Positions 34,114 to 43,895 of a stretch of 64,000 nucleotides of DNA are shown here, piece by piece. Below the pieces are notes generated by a model. The model saw only the letters and a program-made list of their open reading frames with translations, searched no databases and was not told where the DNA came from. This stretch comes from Chryseobacterium gwangjuense. Its GTDB lineage: Bacteria > Bacteroidota > Bacteroidia > Flavobacteriales > Weeksellaceae. The DNA is taken from NCBI RefSeq assembly GCF_021311115.1, contig NZ_JAJTNP010000001.1, forward strand, positions 372,001-436,000, given 5' to 3'. Position 1 is the stretch's first letter. The number at the start of each line of letters is the position of its first letter. The position numbers were made by a program, and so were the translations under genes.

Positions 34114-36309
34114 TTGAAAGATCTGCTTCTCATTACTCCGCCTTTTACCCAACTCAATACTCCTTATCCGGCAACGGCTTATATCAAAGGATTTTTGAAC
34201 ACCAAAAATATTTCCAGCTATCAGGTAGATTTGGGAATAGAAGTTATTATAGAATTATTTTCAAAAGACGGAATTCAGAAAATTTTCAATAAAGAAATTG
34301 ATTTACAACATGTTTCAGAAAACTCTCAGCGAATTTTCGCATTAAGAGAAGAATATATAAAAACGATTGAGCAAGTAATTTCTTTTTTACAAGGTAAGAC
34401 TCCAACATTGGCGAGACAAATCTGCTCTATGAATTTTCTTCCTGAAGCTTCCAGATTTAATCAGCTTGATGATATGGAATTTGCTTTCGGAAATATGGGT
34501 CTTCAGGATAAAGCCAAACATTTGGCTACCTTATACTTAGAAGATCTATCCGATTATATTGTGGAAAATATCGATCCTGATTTCGGGTTCAGTAGATATG
34601 CGGAAAGATTAGGAAAAAGTGCCAATTCTTTTGATGAATTGTATTCAAAACTATCAGATAATCAAACGTTTATTGATGGGTTTACCTTAAAAATTCTTCA
34701 GGAAAAACTGGAATTGACTCAACCTAAATTAATTTGTTTTTCCATTCCTTTCCCTGGAAATTTATATTCAGCTTTTCGATGTGCACAATTTATTAAAGCC
34801 AATTATCCCAACATAAAAATTGCAATGGGGGGAGGTTTTCCAAATACGGAACTAAGAGAAGTAAAAGATAAGCGGGTATTTGAATTTTTTGATTTCATTA
34901 CTTTAGATGATGGTGAAGTTCCTCTTGAATTACTCTACGAAAATATTTGTCATTCTGAGCAAAACGAAGAATCTCAATTTAAAAGAACTTTTTTAATTGA
35001 AAATCAAGAAGTTACATATAAAAACAATTCTAAAAGACACGATTATAAACAATCTGAAATCGGAACTCCCGATTATACTGATTTACAATTAGATAAATAC
35101 ATTTCCGTTATAGAAATTGCCAATCCGATGCACAGTTTATGGAGCGACGGAAGATGGAATAAATTAACGATGGCTCATGGTTGTTATTGGGGAAAATGTA
35201 CTTTCTGTGATATTTCTTTAGATTATATAAAAATTTACGAACCCATTTCTGCAAAAATTCTAGTTGACAGAATGGAAGAATTGATTCGAACCACTGGTGA
35301 AACAGGATTCCATTTTGTAGATGAAGCAGCTCCACCCGCTTTGATGAGAGAAGTTGCTTTAGAAATTTTGAGAAGAAATCTTGTGGTAACCTGGTGGACC
35401 AATATTCGTTTCGAAAAAAGTTTTACCCGAGACTTATGTTTTCTATTAAAACTTTCCGGATGCGTTGCAGTTTCAGGAGGACTTGAAGTTGCGAGCGACA
35501 GATTGTTAAAATTAATTGACAAAGGAATCTCCGTAGAACAAGTTGCCCAAGTCACACGAAATTTTACAGAAGCAGGAATTATGATTCATGCTTATCTGAT
35601 GTATGGCTACCCGACTCAGACCATTCAGGAAACTGTTGACTCTTTGGAAATGGTTCGCCAATTATTTGAAATGGGAATTCTGCAAAGTGGATTTTGGCAT
35701 CAGTTTGCCATGACTGCTCACTCACCTGTCGGATTGAATCCTGAAGAATTTGGAGTGACTCCGATCAAGCAGGAAATTTTGTTTGCTAACAACGATATTG
35801 ATTTTACAGATAAAACCGGAATCGATCATGGGAAATTTAGTTTTGGTTTAAAAAAATCTTTGTTCAATTATATGCATGGAATTAATTTCGAACTTTCTCT
35901 TCAGGAATGGTTTGATTTTAAAATTCCCAAAACAACTGTTCATCCGGATCATATTCATGATTGCTTGCTTGAAAATAATGATTTTAAATTTAAAGGAAAT
36001 TCAAAAGTTATATTTTTGACAAAAAACGTAATCGCTGAGAATCGCGTAAAAACAAAAAAAAAATATACTTACCCGTATACACAACTTACATTCCATTTAA
36101 AAACGAACATTGCAACTATTGATTTGGATCAAGAACAGGCGGAATGGTTGGTAAAAATTATTGAAGAAAACTTTATAGGAAATTCTAAAACCATTACCCT
36201 TCAGCAACTTAAGGCAAATTTTGAAGAAAATCTTGATGATTTTGAATTATTTTGGTTCTCAAAGCCAATGCAACACTTGAAAGAAAACGGAGTGATTTTG
36301 AGTTTATAG
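34114..36309 (+). CDS. B12-binding-domain radical SAM protein
   Basis: 731 residues starting with TTG (34114); MKDLLLITPPFTQLNTPYPATAY is the conserved N-terminus, and no ATG lies at that place. Residues 1-275 resemble a cobalamin-binding Rossmann domain (CFSIPFPGNLYSAFRCAQFIK; AMGGGFPNTELREV), without the DxHxxG motif, so cobalamin may bind base-off without histidine or not at all. The cluster motif is GCYWGKCTFCD with Cys357, Cys362 and Cys365: a CX4CX2C spacing instead of CX3CX2C. A GGE-like FVDEAAPP and strand motifs follow. Residues 278-289 (ICHSEQNEESQF) come from a dispersed repeat inserted in frame. The substrate is unknown. Confidence 0.85.
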   Translation: MKDLLLITPPFTQLNTPYPATAYIKGFLNTKNISSYQVDLGIEVIIELFSKDGIQKIFNKEIDLQHVSENSQRIFALREEYIKTIEQVISFLQGKTPTLARQICSMNFLPEASRFNQLDDMEFAFGNMGLQDKAKHLATLYLEDLSDYIVENIDPDFGFSRYAERLGKSANSFDELYSKLSDNQTFIDGFTLKILQEKLELTQPKLICFSIPFPGNLYSAFRCAQFIKANYPNIKIAMGGGFPNTELREVKDKRVFEFFDFITLDDGEVPLELLYENICHSEQNEESQFKRTFLIENQEVTYKNNSKRHDYKQSEIGTPDYTDLQLDKYISVIEIANPMHSLWSDGRWNKLTMAHGCYWGKCTFCDISLDYIKIYEPISAKILVDRMEELIRTTGETGFHFVDEAAPPALMREVALEILRRNLVVTWWTNIRFEKSFTRDLCFLLKLSGCVAVSGGLEVASDRLLKLIDKGISVEQVAQVTRNFTEAGIMIHAYLMYGYPTQTIQETVDSLEMVRQLFEMGILQSGFWHQFAMTAHSPVGLNPEEFGVTPIKQEILFANNDIDFTDKTGIDHGKFSFGLKKSLFNYMHGINFELSLQEWFDFKIPKTTVHPDHIHDCLLENNDFKFKGNSKVIFLTKNVIAENRVKTKKKYTYPYTQLTFHLKTNIATIDLDQEQAEWLVKIIEENFIGNSKTITLQQLKANFEENLDDFELFWFSKPMQHLKENGVILSL
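34947..34980 (+). repeat. Partial dispersed repeat within the radical SAM gene
   Basis: TTGTCATTCTGA (34947-34958) equals the left end of the element at 14364, and GAAGAATCTCAATT (34966-34979) equals the internal GAAGAATCTCAATT there. It is read in frame as CHSEQNEESQ, without breaking the protein. Confidence 0.75.
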
Positions 36310-36345
36310 TTTAAAAATTTTTCTCTTATTACACTTTCTGAAAAT

Positions 36346-36377
36346 AAAAAAATCCCGAAAAATTTTCAGGATTTTTT
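36346..36377. terminator. Bidirectional terminator between convergent genes
   Basis: An A-rich arm with ATCC and GAAAA (36346-36362) pairs with TTTTC, GGAT and a T-run (36363-36377), with one C/A mismatch in the stem. It lies between the radical SAM gene and the minus-strand hypothetical gene. Confidence 0.75.
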
Positions 36378-36398
36378 ATTATTTATAGCAATAACATG

Positions 36399-37220
36399 TT
36401 ATTTCTCAACACCATCTTTTTTTACTTCACCTACAATTATCTTATCCTGGATTTTAATAAAATTCGGATCCAAAATTGCCATTCGTTCAGCAATTGCTTT
36501 ATACGTCGGAAATTTTAAAATTGAAGCACGACCAGACATTTCTCTATACAAAGTAAAAATTTTCCCACCTGCCGTTTTGATCTGTTTGGTTGTCGTAATA
36601 TATCTTCCAATATACTTACTATTAGCATCATAGATTTCAATATCTACAAAAGTTTTTTCAGAAATTGTATCTTCAGAACCAAAACTAACTGGCAAATTTG
36701 TAAAGTAACCTACTGGTTTACCGTTACTTAAAATTTCTCCCACACTGTTTACCGTAATATTCAGTCTGTCAATTTTACTTCTTGTTGTATAGGCATCCTT
36801 AGTTTTTGTATCAAGTTTTCTTTTAGGAGAGTTTTTAAAAAGTTCATCAATATTTTTAACATTAATTCCCTTATTATCAATAAGTTTCAATCCTTTGATG
36901 GATGTATACACTGCTGATTTTTCTTCCCCAGAAAATGCTGATGGAGAAATATAATCGAGTTCTAACGTTTTATCCCGGTTATAAACTCTGTTTAATTTTA
37001 TGTAACTATCTCTTACAGAATCTACTACACTTTTATCTATAAATTCTATGGTGTAAATTGGGGTCTCTTTTAAATCCAAAAAAGTATATTCATTGGATTT
37101 ATTGGAAACCTTAGCAACATGAACTCCATCAATACTTACGATTCCTCTTTTTGTCCTAATTTCCTGAGCTTTAAAAAATAATCCCAGAATTGTAAATAAA
37201 ATGATTAAACTTTTCTTCAT
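36399..37220 (-). CDS. Secreted hypothetical protein
   Basis: 273 residues with a signal peptide (MKKSLIILFTILGLFFKA). The mature part has a repeated beta-rich character: VSIDGVHVAKVSNKSNEYTFLDLKETPIYTIEFIDK, and later ITVNSVGEILSNGKPVGYFTNLPVSFGSED and FVDIEIYDANSKYIGRYITT. It resembles secreted proteins that read out a preset default residue set in Flavobacteriia, but I do not recognise a defined family. No enzyme motif or lipobox is present. It is probably periplasmic or exported. It is followed by the bidirectional terminator and preceded by the atpC terminator, so it is likely monocistronic. Confidence 0.7.
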   Translation of the reverse strand: MKKSLIILFTILGLFFKAQEIRTKRGIVSIDGVHVAKVSNKSNEYTFLDLKETPIYTIEFIDKSVVDSVRDSYIKLNRVYNRDKTLELDYISPSAFSGEEKSAVYTSIKGLKLIDNKGINVKNIDELFKNSPKRKLDTKTKDAYTTRSKIDRLNITVNSVGEILSNGKPVGYFTNLPVSFGSEDTISEKTFVDIEIYDANSKYIGRYITTTKQIKTAGGKIFTLYREMSGRASILKFPTYKAIAERMAILDPNFIKIQDKIIVGEVKKDGVEK

Positions 37221-37247
37221 AAAATCACATTTTTACATGAAATAAAA

Positions 37248-37271
37248 AAAGTGTAACCAAAGTTACACTTT
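37248..37271 (-). terminator. Terminator of the atpD-atpC operon
   Basis: AAAGTGTAAC (37248-37257), CAAA loop, GTTACACTTT (37262-37271). On the minus strand it is followed by a run of seven U. Confidence 0.85.
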
Positions 37272-37300
37272 CTTGAAAATATATTTAGCTTTTCATTTAA

Positions 37301-37582
37301 TTATTCACAAAGGATGATTCCTTTATCATGATTAAATTCTACAACACCGCTTTTGATTGGGTAAGAAAAAACAGAATCTTTATCATTTTCTTTAGTAAAG
37401 TTTTTGGCATATGCTTCATCAACAGAATTAGCATATAATTTTACTTTACCACCAACTAAAGAAGAAACAATTCCTGCGTGGTTTTTCATGATGTGGAATT
37501 CACCATTTTTTCCAGGCAATAATACTGAGTCTACTTCTCCTTCAAAAACTACGTATTCTGGTGTTAAAATTTTTATATTCAT
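37301..37582 (-). CDS. atpC: ATP synthase F1 epsilon subunit
   Basis: 93 residues. The protein consists of the N-terminal beta-sandwich only: MNIKILTPEYVVFEGEVDSVLLPGKNGEFHIMKNHAGIVSSLVGGKVKL carries the conserved PG(x)GEFxIxxxHA segment. The C-terminal helical hairpin of most epsilon subunits is missing, as is usual in Bacteroidetes. The subunit sits on the central stalk of the F1 motor. It is downstream of atpD in a two-gene operon, with an 89-base spacer that holds short gatttca repeats. Confidence 0.93.
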   Translation of the reverse strand: MNIKILTPEYVVFEGEVDSVLLPGKNGEFHIMKNHAGIVSSLVGGKVKLYANSVDEAYAKNFTKENDKDSVFSYPIKSGVVEFNHDKGIILCE

Positions 37583-37599
37583 TTTAATTTAGATTTGAA

Positions 37600-37620
37600 G
37601 ATTTCAGATTTCAGATTTCA
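37600..37620. repeat. Three tandem gatttca units in the atpD-atpC spacer
   Basis: The 7-base unit gatttca occurs three times in tandem (37600-37620), next to a related gatttgaa unit. It does not affect either reading frame. Confidence 0.55.
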
Positions 37621-37671
37621 GACAACTTAAAAGTCTCATGTCTAGTATCTGCTATCTTTATGTCTAATTTA

Positions 37672-39230
<1,559 letters not shown>

Positions 39231-39441
39231 TTGGTAAAAACGAGATTTTTATCATGCTTTTGGGAGAATCTAAAATTTGGATTTTAATATTTAAATATTT
39301 TTGCTAATCATGCAATTTACCTAGATTTTATGAAACAGGAAAATTTATAGCCGAATTATAAGCAGGATAAAAATAGATAGTATCAAAATCATAACTTGAA
39401 AATAACTCTTACGATATAATAATAGATAATTTTAAAGGCTT

Positions 39442-39449
39442 TATATTTG
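39442..39449 (+). promoter_or_regulatory. -7 box of ribF
   Basis: TATATTTG matches the consensus; the transcript would begin about 14 bases before the TTG start codon. No TTG in the -33 window was found. Confidence 0.55.
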
Positions 39450-39469
39450 CAGTCAAATTTTTTTCCGTT

Positions 39470-40390
39470 TTGAAAGTTTTCAAGAATTTCACAGATTATA
39501 CTTCTCAGACCCCTCTAGCATTGTCTTTAGGGATGTTTGACGGGGTACATCTTGGGCACAAAAGTATTATTGATGAATTATTAAAAATAGGCTCAGAAAA
39601 CAATCTTGAGACTGCTGTTCTTACTTTTTGGCCACATCCGAGGTTTGTTTTTAATCCTAATGAAGATTTAAAACTTCTGAATACATTGGAAGAAAAGAAA
39701 TCACTGATGGAAAAATACGGCATTGATCATCTTTTTTTAAAAGAATTCGATGACGAATTTAGAAATTTAACCGGGGAAGAATTTGTTCGTCAAATTTTAA
39801 TTGATAAGTTAAATGTAAAATATTTAATTATTGGTTATGATCATTCCTTCGGAAAAAACAAAAGCGGAAATTTTGAATTGCTTCAAAAACTGTCAAAAGA
39901 ACTTGATTTTGAGGTTGAACAAATGGAAGCCATTAATATTCATGAAAATAATATCAGCTCTACCAAGGTTCGAAATGCTCTTCTAGCAGGAAACATCAAG
40001 GATGCCAATGAAATGTTGGGCTACTCCTACTCTGTTTCCGGAACGGTTGTTCATGGGAAAAAGATTGGAAGAACGATCGGCTATCCGACTGCCAATATCG
40101 ACACAGATTCCATTAAACTTTTACCTAAGAAAGGTGCTTATATTGTTGAAGTCTTTGTAAAAGGTCAGCAATATAAAGGAATGTTGAGTGTCGGAACCAA
40201 TCCTACCGTCAATGGAGAAAAATTAACTGTTGAAGTTTATATCCTTAATTTTGAAGGAGATATCTATGATGAAAAAATTACTGTAAAATTCAGAGATTTT
40301 CTTCATGACGAAATCAAATTCGAAGGACTTGAAAAATTAATTGAAAGACTGGACGAAGACAAAATATTAACGGAAGTATTTGAATTCTAA
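39470..40390 (+). CDS. ribF: Bifunctional riboflavin kinase / FAD synthetase
   Basis: 306 residues starting with TTG at 39470. The frame begins MKVFKNFTDYTSQTPLALSLGMFDGVHLGH; the next Met is inside the conserved GMFDGVHLGH motif, so TTG must be the start. The N-terminal adenylyltransferase part has HLGH and, about residue 163, ISSTKVRNALLAG; the C-terminal flavokinase has GRTIGYPTANI and GMLSVGTNPTV. It phosphorylates riboflavin to FMN and adenylates FMN to FAD. It overlaps the convergent MmcQ/YjbR gene by 4 bases. A consensus -7 box precedes it. Confidence 0.95.
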   Translation: MKVFKNFTDYTSQTPLALSLGMFDGVHLGHKSIIDELLKIGSENNLETAVLTFWPHPRFVFNPNEDLKLLNTLEEKKSLMEKYGIDHLFLKEFDDEFRNLTGEEFVRQILIDKLNVKYLIIGYDHSFGKNKSGNFELLQKLSKELDFEVEQMEAINIHENNISSTKVRNALLAGNIKDANEMLGYSYSVSGTVVHGKKIGRTIGYPTANIDTDSIKLLPKKGAYIVEVFVKGQQYKGMLSVGTNPTVNGEKLTVEVYILNFEGDIYDEKITVKFRDFLHDEIKFEGLEKLIERLDEDKILTEVFEF

Positions 40391-40740
40391 GTATTTAAAA
40401 TTTCTTCTTTTGCTTTTTTTGTTAAAGATTTAAATACCAGATCATACGATTGGTCAATCATTTTCAAAATTAAGTCTCTTTTCAAACCATCTACCATCAC
40501 CGAATTCCAATGCGTTTTATTCATATGAAATGCTCCGGTTATTTGTGGATGTTGCTCACGAAGTTCTGCACTCCATTCCGGATCGGTTTTTACATTAATG
40601 CCTAAAGGTTGTTTTTCTAAGGCTATCAGTAAAAACATTTTCGTTCCTACCTTCATCACAAGGGTTTCATTATCAAAAGGAAAACTTTCTGTAACTCCTT
40701 TTTTCGCAAGACAATAGTCTAAAATTTCGTTTGCATCCAT
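40387..40740 (-). CDS. MmcQ/YjbR-family protein
   Basis: 117 residues. The pattern DYCLAKKGVTESFPFDNETLVMKVGTKMFLLI, then NVKTDPEWSAELREQHPQITGAFHMNKTHWNSVMVDG, is the MmcQ/YjbR family (double-wing DNA-binding fold), with KTHWNSV the most conserved stretch. It is a small cytoplasmic protein, function not well known. It is convergent with ribF, overlapping its 3' end by 4 bases. Confidence 0.9.
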   Translation of the reverse strand: MDANEILDYCLAKKGVTESFPFDNETLVMKVGTKMFLLIALEKQPLGINVKTDPEWSAELREQHPQITGAFHMNKTHWNSVMVDGLKRDLILKMIDQSYDLVFKSLTKKAKEEILNT

Positions 40741-40957
40741 GTTTTTATATGAGTAATAAGTAATTGGTAATGAGTAATTTTATTATTTAATACGTTTTGA
40801 CAAACTTAGTAGATATTTTCTAATTCACTGTTTTTTAGTGAAATATTTATAATGTTTTCATACTCAACATCTCATTTTTCATATTTAAATATAAAACTTT
40901 ACTTCAAATTTAGTAAATTTAAGAAGGAAAACATCATTACTAACAAACCACATTATT

Positions 40958-41614
40958 ATGAAAGCTCTCGTAATCGGTGCTACAGGTGCCACAGGAAAAG
41001 ATTTGGTCAATCAGTTACTCAATGATAAAGATTTTGAAGAGGTCGATGTTTTTGTTAGAAAACCAATTGATATTCAAAACAATAAGCTCAACGTTCATAT
41101 TGTTAATTTTGAAAAACCCGAGGAATGGAAAAGTATGGTAAAAGGAGATGTTGTTTTTTCCTGTCTCGGAACCACTTTAAAAACTGCCGGAAGTAAAGAT
41201 GCACAGCGAAAAGTAGATTATGATTATCAATATGAATTTGCAAAGGCAGCCAAAGAGAATAATGTAGAAGATTATATTTTAGTTTCTGCTTATGGAGCCA
41301 ATCCCAATTCAAAAATTTTTTATTCTAAAATGAAAGGAGAGCTTGAAGAAGCTGTAAAACAACTCCATTTTACTAAAATCACTATTTTCAACCCCGGAAT
41401 GCTTGAAAGAAAAGATTCTGACAGAGCCGGAGAAGTTTTAGGAAGCAGAATTATAAAATTTGCCAATAAATTGGGCCTTTTGGAAAGTCAGAAACCCTTA
41501 CCTACCGATATTTTAGCTAAAGCAATGATCAAATCTTCAAAAATAAAAAGCAATGGTTATTCAAGTATCAAACTTGGGAATATCTCTTGTTTTGCGGAGA
41601 AAAGTAATGAGTAA
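40958..41614 (+). CDS. NAD(P)H-binding atypical short-chain dehydrogenase
   Basis: 218 residues. The N-terminus MKALVIGATGATGKDLVNQLL carries the GATGATG nucleotide motif of atypical SDRs, followed by VVFSCLGTTLKTAGSKDAQRKVDYDY and ILVSAYGANPNSKIFYSKMKGELEEAV, where Tyr/Ser and the SKxKGELE segment replace the classic YxxxK site. It resembles the HTATIP2/TIP30-like and YwnB-like NAD(P)-binding proteins. The substrate is unknown; a redox-sensor or epimerase/reductase role is possible. It is monocistronic and convergent with the glutathione peroxidase gene. Confidence 0.88.
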   Translation: MKALVIGATGATGKDLVNQLLNDKDFEEVDVFVRKPIDIQNNKLNVHIVNFEKPEEWKSMVKGDVVFSCLGTTLKTAGSKDAQRKVDYDYQYEFAKAAKENNVEDYILVSAYGANPNSKIFYSKMKGELEEAVKQLHFTKITIFNPGMLERKDSDRAGEVLGSRIIKFANKLGLLESQKPLPTDILAKAMIKSSKIKSNGYSSIKLGNISCFAEKSNE

Positions 41615-41632
41615 ACACTGTAACAATCTAAT

Positions 41633-41692
41633 AATATAGCAGTGTAACAATCACCAAATTCAATATTGGTCCATTTATTACACTGCTATATT
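41633..41692. terminator. Large inverted repeat between convergent genes
   Basis: Perfect 15-base arms AATATAGCAGTGTAA (41633-41647) and TTACACTGCTATATT (41678-41692) flank a 30-base spacer that itself contains CCAA/TTGG. It lies between two convergent genes, so a bidirectional terminator is likely. Confidence 0.65.
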
Positions 41693-41700
41693 TCAAATTA

Positions 41701-42279
41701 TTATTTCAAATATTTTATAATCGCTTCATCCGTAGGTTTTGTAGAACTTACAAACGAGTCAATTAATTTTCCGTTTTCGTCAATTAAGAATTTTGTGAAA
41801 TTCCAGGCAATCGTTGAATTCTTTACTCCGTTTAATTCTTTTTCCGTTAAATATTTAAAGATCGGTGCCGTATCATCACCTTTCACAGAAACTTTAGCAG
41901 CCATAGGGAAAGTTACCCCGTAATTTTTTTGGCAAAACGCTCCGATTTCATGATTGGTTCCGGGTTCTTGTCCACCGAAATTATTGGCAGGGAAACCTAC
42001 AACCACTACTTTATCCTTATATTCTTCATATACTTTTTCCAGATCAGCATATTGTGGAGTAAATCCACATTCTGAAGCTGTATTTACGATAAGGATTTTT
42101 TTACCTTTAAAATCTGCAAAATTGATCTGTTTTCCTTCTTCCAAGGCATCAACTTTAAAATCGTATATTGATTTTCCCATAAGTTCTTTGGTTTTAGCTT
42201 TAGACACTTCACTCTTTTTCTGAGCACAACTATTGAAAAATGCTACAAAGGAAAGTAGCAGTATTAAGATCTTTCTCAT
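41701..42279 (-). CDS. Glutathione peroxidase family lipoprotein
   Basis: 192 residues. A lipoprotein signal (MRKILILLLSFVAFFNSC, lipobox FNSC) precedes a thioredoxin-fold GPx domain. The catalytic set is visible: Cys in NTASECGFTPQY (cysteine, not selenocysteine), Gln in FPANNFGGQEPG, and Trp/Asn in IAWNFTKF. It reduces hydrogen or lipid peroxides, probably with thioredoxin-type donors, at the periplasmic face of a membrane. It lies 13 bases downstream of the LolA-like gene, same strand, suggesting one operon. The second Cys in GAFCQKNYG is consistent with a resolving cysteine. Confidence 0.93.
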   Translation of the reverse strand: MRKILILLLSFVAFFNSCAQKKSEVSKAKTKELMGKSIYDFKVDALEEGKQINFADFKGKKILIVNTASECGFTPQYADLEKVYEEYKDKVVVVGFPANNFGGQEPGTNHEIGAFCQKNYGVTFPMAAKVSVKGDDTAPIFKYLTEKELNGVKNSTIAWNFTKFLIDENGKLIDSFVSSTKPTDEAIIKYLK

Positions 42280-42292
42280 TTTTACTATGTAT

Positions 42293-42955
42293 TTAGAATT
42301 TAAAAATATTTGCCGGAAACACTTTATTGATCTCTATTTTATTCAATAACATGACATAATCTCCGTCCTTTTTCGTACTCGAAGATTCTATTCTGAAAGG
42401 CATTGAAAGATTTCCAACTCTTTTATAATCAGAATAATCTAAGGTTTCCTCTTTTTTTATTTCTCTCAACAACATGTAAGTTCTTGTATCAAAATAATAG
42501 ATGTTTTTATTTACATTTTTAGTTAGTTCAACTTTATGGCAATAGATATTTCCTATTTTTTCCTTTCCTAGATATTTTGCTTCAAAACCTTTATTTTCCC
42601 AATCAATAAAATCATTGTCAAAACTTTCGGGTTTATAATCTGCATATTCCTGAAGCTTATTGGTTGCGTAGTTCATCGCGTACCCTTTTGTTCCGTCATA
42701 CCCTTCAATAGCCGTTTCTTTATTATTGATCGTAAGAACCGTTTTAGTAAGATTGGGACGTTGCTGATAAATTTTCACAGGATATTCATCTTTAATTCCC
42801 AGCACCACTTTCCCTTGAAGGAATACTGAATTTAAAAGCTTCCAATTCGTTAATCCTCCGGACAATTCGATGTTTTTATCTATAATCTCCTTTGCTGTCT
42901 GTGCAAAAGACAATTGCGAACATATCAGGACGAAAACTAAAAGTAACTTCTTCAT
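42293..42955 (-). CDS. LolA-like outer-membrane lipoprotein-sorting domain protein
   Basis: 220 residues with a signal peptide (MKKLLLVFVLICSQLSFA). The mature part is beta-rich with the LolA/LolB-type pattern: TAKEIIDKNIELSGGLTNWKLLNSVFLQGKVVLG, YDGTKGYAMNYAT, and KVELTKNVNKNIYYFDTRTYMLLREIKK. The fold makes an unclosed barrel able to hold lipid or acyl chains. True LolA is usually encoded elsewhere, so this may be a paralogue. A minus-strand -7 box (TATATTTG, 42981-42974) lies 19 bases upstream of the ATG. It precedes the glutathione peroxidase gene by 13 bases. Confidence 0.82.
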   Translation of the reverse strand: MKKLLLVFVLICSQLSFAQTAKEIIDKNIELSGGLTNWKLLNSVFLQGKVVLGIKDEYPVKIYQQRPNLTKTVLTINNKETAIEGYDGTKGYAMNYATNKLQEYADYKPESFDNDFIDWENKGFEAKYLGKEKIGNIYCHKVELTKNVNKNIYYFDTRTYMLLREIKKEETLDYSDYKRVGNLSMPFRIESSSTKKDGDYVMLLNKIEINKVFPANIFKF

Positions 42956-43064
42956 TAATTTTATTTATAAATTCAAATATAAGGCTTTTATGGTGAATTT
43001 GTAAAGATGCAAAATCGTAAAAACCGTTAATTTTAAACAATTTTCCAACTCTCGGTTTTACAGT

Positions 43065-43790
43065 TTAGCTAATTAATTTTCTCGCTTTCTCCAAATCTTC
43101 CGGCGTGTCGATCCCCACTCCGATAAAGTTGGTTTCTATGAGCTTGATTTTCATACCATATTCAAGGTAACGGATACATTCAATTTTTTCAGAAATTTCC
43201 AGAGGCTTCATTTCCAATTTTGAAAACTGAATTAGAGCATGTTTTCTGAAAGCGTAAACACCAATATGTTTAAAATAATCTACATGGTAAGAAATTTCTC
43301 TGTGAAAAGGAATTACAGAACGACTGAAATAGAGAGCAAACCCGTTATTATCTGTAATCACTTTTACATTATTGGGATTTTCAATTTCTTCTTTTTCAGT
43401 CAGTTTTATTTTTAATGAAGCCAAAGAAATTTCCTGATTTTCATCGTGATGGAACACTTCAATAAGCTGTTTTAAAGGTTCTAATTTCAAAAACGGTTCA
43501 TCCCCCTGAACATTGATAACAATATCACAGTCAATATGTTGTACAGCTTCTGCAATCCGGTCACTTCCTGTTTCATGTTGACCGGTCATCACTGCTTTCC
43601 CACCATTTTTTATAATTTCATCAAAAATAATTTCTGAATCTGTTGCGACAAAAACTTCATCAAATAACCCCGTTTCCACAACATTCTGATACGTTGTTGT
43701 GATAACCGTTTTTTCTCCCAATAACTGCATTAATTTAGCCGGAAAACGGCTTGCTTCGTAACGTGCGGGAATAACTGCGATGATTTTCAT
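43065..43790 (-). CDS. kdsB: 3-deoxy-manno-octulosonate cytidylyltransferase
   Basis: 241 residues from the ATG at 43790 ([21 protein letters not shown]); the frame is open for 20 further codons, but the family begins at this motif. Other signatures: [41 protein letters not shown] (cation-binding Asp) and [14 protein letters not shown]. It activates Kdo with CTP to CMP-Kdo before transfer to lipid A. Together with kdsA in this window it indicates an LPS-bearing outer membrane. Downstream is the LolA-like gene on the same strand. Confidence 0.95.
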   Translation of the reverse strand: MKIIAVIPARYEASRFPAKLMQLLGEKTVITTTYQNVVETGLFDEVFVATDSEIIFDEIIKNGGKAVMTGQHETGSDRIAEAVQHIDCDIVINVQGDEPFLKLEPLKQLIEVFHHDENQEISLASLKIKLTEKEEIENPNNVKVITDNNGFALYFSRSVIPFHREISYHVDYFKHIGVYAFRKHALIQFSKLEMKPLEISEKIECIRYLEYGMKIKLIETNFIGVGIDTPEDLEKARKLIS

Positions 43791-43852
43791 TTTGAATAAT
43801 TCTTTGAATTTGAGTTGTAAATTAAGCTTCTGTTCGCTGTACCTGAACAAAA

Positions 43853-43883
43853 AAATTGCCGAAGCTTAAATCTTCGGCAATTT
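43853..43883 (-). terminator. Terminator of the VIT/VWA gene
   Basis: AAATTGCCGAAG (43853-43864) pairs with CTTCGGCAATTT (43872-43883) over a 7-base loop. The minus-strand transcript continues into a U-run (43848-43855). Confidence 0.88.
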
Positions 43884-43895
43884 ATATGATTTTTT

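Noticed and set aside
36399-37220. T6SS or adhesin assignment for the secreted hypothetical protein
   Set aside because: No motif or context supports it; left without function.
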